The notes under the pieces are model-generated. The model was not told where the DNA came from and searched no databases. It saw only the letters and a program-made list of their open reading frames with translations. A program made the translations under genes and the position numbers. From assembly GCA_026018925.1 (NCBI GenBank), contig JAKSZU010000016.1, forward strand, positions 77,386,059-77,450,058: 64,000 nt of DNA, written 5' to 3'. Positions 63,430 through 64,000 of this stretch are shown piece by piece; the first letter of the stretch is position 1, and every line of letters starts with the position of its first letter. The stretch is from Tupaia tana. Its lineage: Eukaryota; Chordata; Mammalia; Scandentia; Tupaiidae.

Positions 63430-63645
63430 AGGGCATATATACCCACAAGGGAAAGAAAGAAAGGGAGAGAGAGAGAGACGTCCTCCCCAGGATCTAGTCA
63501 TGCTACAATCCCCTTCCTTCCAGCCCAGTAGATTTTGGGCACTTGTGTATATGCTCAGAATGTTTCAAACTTACCAGGCCAGGGATTTGAACCACAGTCA
63601 CTATATGGAATTTGTCTCGTTTGAGCAGTGCATTACCACCCATGT
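63430..63645 (-). mobile_element. old tRNA-derived SINE, antisense
   Basis: 'GGATCTAGTCATGCTACAATCCCC', 'CCCAGTAGATTTTGGGCAC', 'GGGATTTGAACCACAGTCAC' and a decayed head near 63620-63640. The layout agrees with the copy at 24486. Confidence 0.72.
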
Positions 63646-63721
63646 TATTTTTGAGATTCATCCACACTGTCACGTGTAGCAGAATACTTTTCCAGAAGCA
63701 TTTTTTATTCACTTCTGATTG

Positions 63722-63940
63722 TATTTATCTCTTCCATACTCAAGAGAGACAGAGACAACATCCCCAACAGGATCCTGACAGTACAATCCACCCCTCCCCC
63801 CAGCAACCTGAGATCATGGGCACACATGTGCCCAGCACACTCAGGAAGGTCTCCCTCCACATCTGAACCCAGAACCTTTCCACATGGGTCAGCATCACGG
63901 AATATCACATTTCACTGTGGCACTTCCCTCTGGCCCCTCT
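63722..63940 (-). mobile_element. SINE family C relative, antisense
   Basis: 'CATACTCAAGAGAGACAGAGAC', 'CCAGCACACTCAGGAAGGTCTCCCTCC', 'GAACCCAGAACCTTTCCACATGGGTCAGC' and 'CACTGTGGCACTTCCCTCTGGCCC' are the reverse of the family C layout. Confidence 0.65.
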
Positions 63941-64000
63941 TTTCACTTTGTGGTGGACATTAGGGTTGTTCTCAGTTTTTGACTCTTAGAAATAAAGTTA

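Larger units (their letters stand above)
63140..64000 (-). repeat. L1M LINE, antisense, split by two SINEs, continuing past the window
   Basis: 'CCAATAGTCACCACCACCCTAATCAAGATATAGAGC', 'CCAGAACTTTTTATAAATGGAATTAAAC', 'TTTTTGAGATTCATCCACACTGTC' and 'GTGGTGGACATTAGGGTTGTTCTCAG' are antisense old-L1 sequence. SINEs at 63430 and 63722 interrupt it. Confidence 0.8.

Overview
The window looks like intergenic or deep-intronic DNA of a placental mammal. I find no intact protein-coding gene, rRNA gene or tRNA gene. Nearly all recognisable sequence is transposable-element debris. The ancient mammalian layer consists of MIR, L2, MER5A/MER20-type hAT elements, MLT1-type MaLR LTRs, L1M and HAL1. Over it lies a dense layer of lineage-specific tRNA-derived SINEs that I do not know from human, mouse, dog, cow or horse. 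Their head has Pol III A and B boxes, their body ends near CCTATAGCAAAAACCTCTC, and they finish in an A-rich tail. Together with lineage-specific L1 3' ends this suggests a less-studied boreoeutherian order. A colugo (Dermoptera, whose tRNA-derived 'CYN' SINEs are published) is my best guess, but the sequence alone does not prove it.

Layout. 1-915: a GC-rich 25-bp-unit minisatellite fused to a unique 3' domain and a poly-A tail, all bracketed by a 12-bp target-site duplication. This is an SVA-like composite retrotransposon and the most interesting object here. 0.9-5.4 kb: MIR, opposed L2 fragments, a 5'-inverted L1 and two SINEs. 6-8 kb: a HAL1 ('half-L1') carrying only a decayed L1-type ORF1. 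9-12.6 kb: an antisense L1M split by SINEs. 13-16.5 kb: an MLT1 LTR split by a cluster of younger repeats, plus a pair of related repeats I cannot name. 17-29 kb: mixed MIR, L2, L1 3' ends and hAT fragments. 30-40 kb: the densest block of young SINEs, an LTR-like copy and an L1 3' end with clean target-site duplications. 41-52 kb: a perfect 15-bp-arm palindrome, an L1 nested in an MLT1, long simple repeats, a possible minus-strand exon near 48.2 kb and a 375-bp polypurine tract. 53-64 kb: several L1 3' ends, a second ORF1-only LINE, and stacked SINEs.

No genes work together here. The biology is retrotransposition: L1-type machinery has mobilised SINEs, the composite element and 5'-inverted copies. 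The evidence is target-site duplications, A-rich tails and inversion junctions. The long open frames at 38-677, 51779-52413 and inside the SINEs are shadows of repeats. Family names come from remembered consensus sequences without a database search, so older fragment boundaries are approximate.
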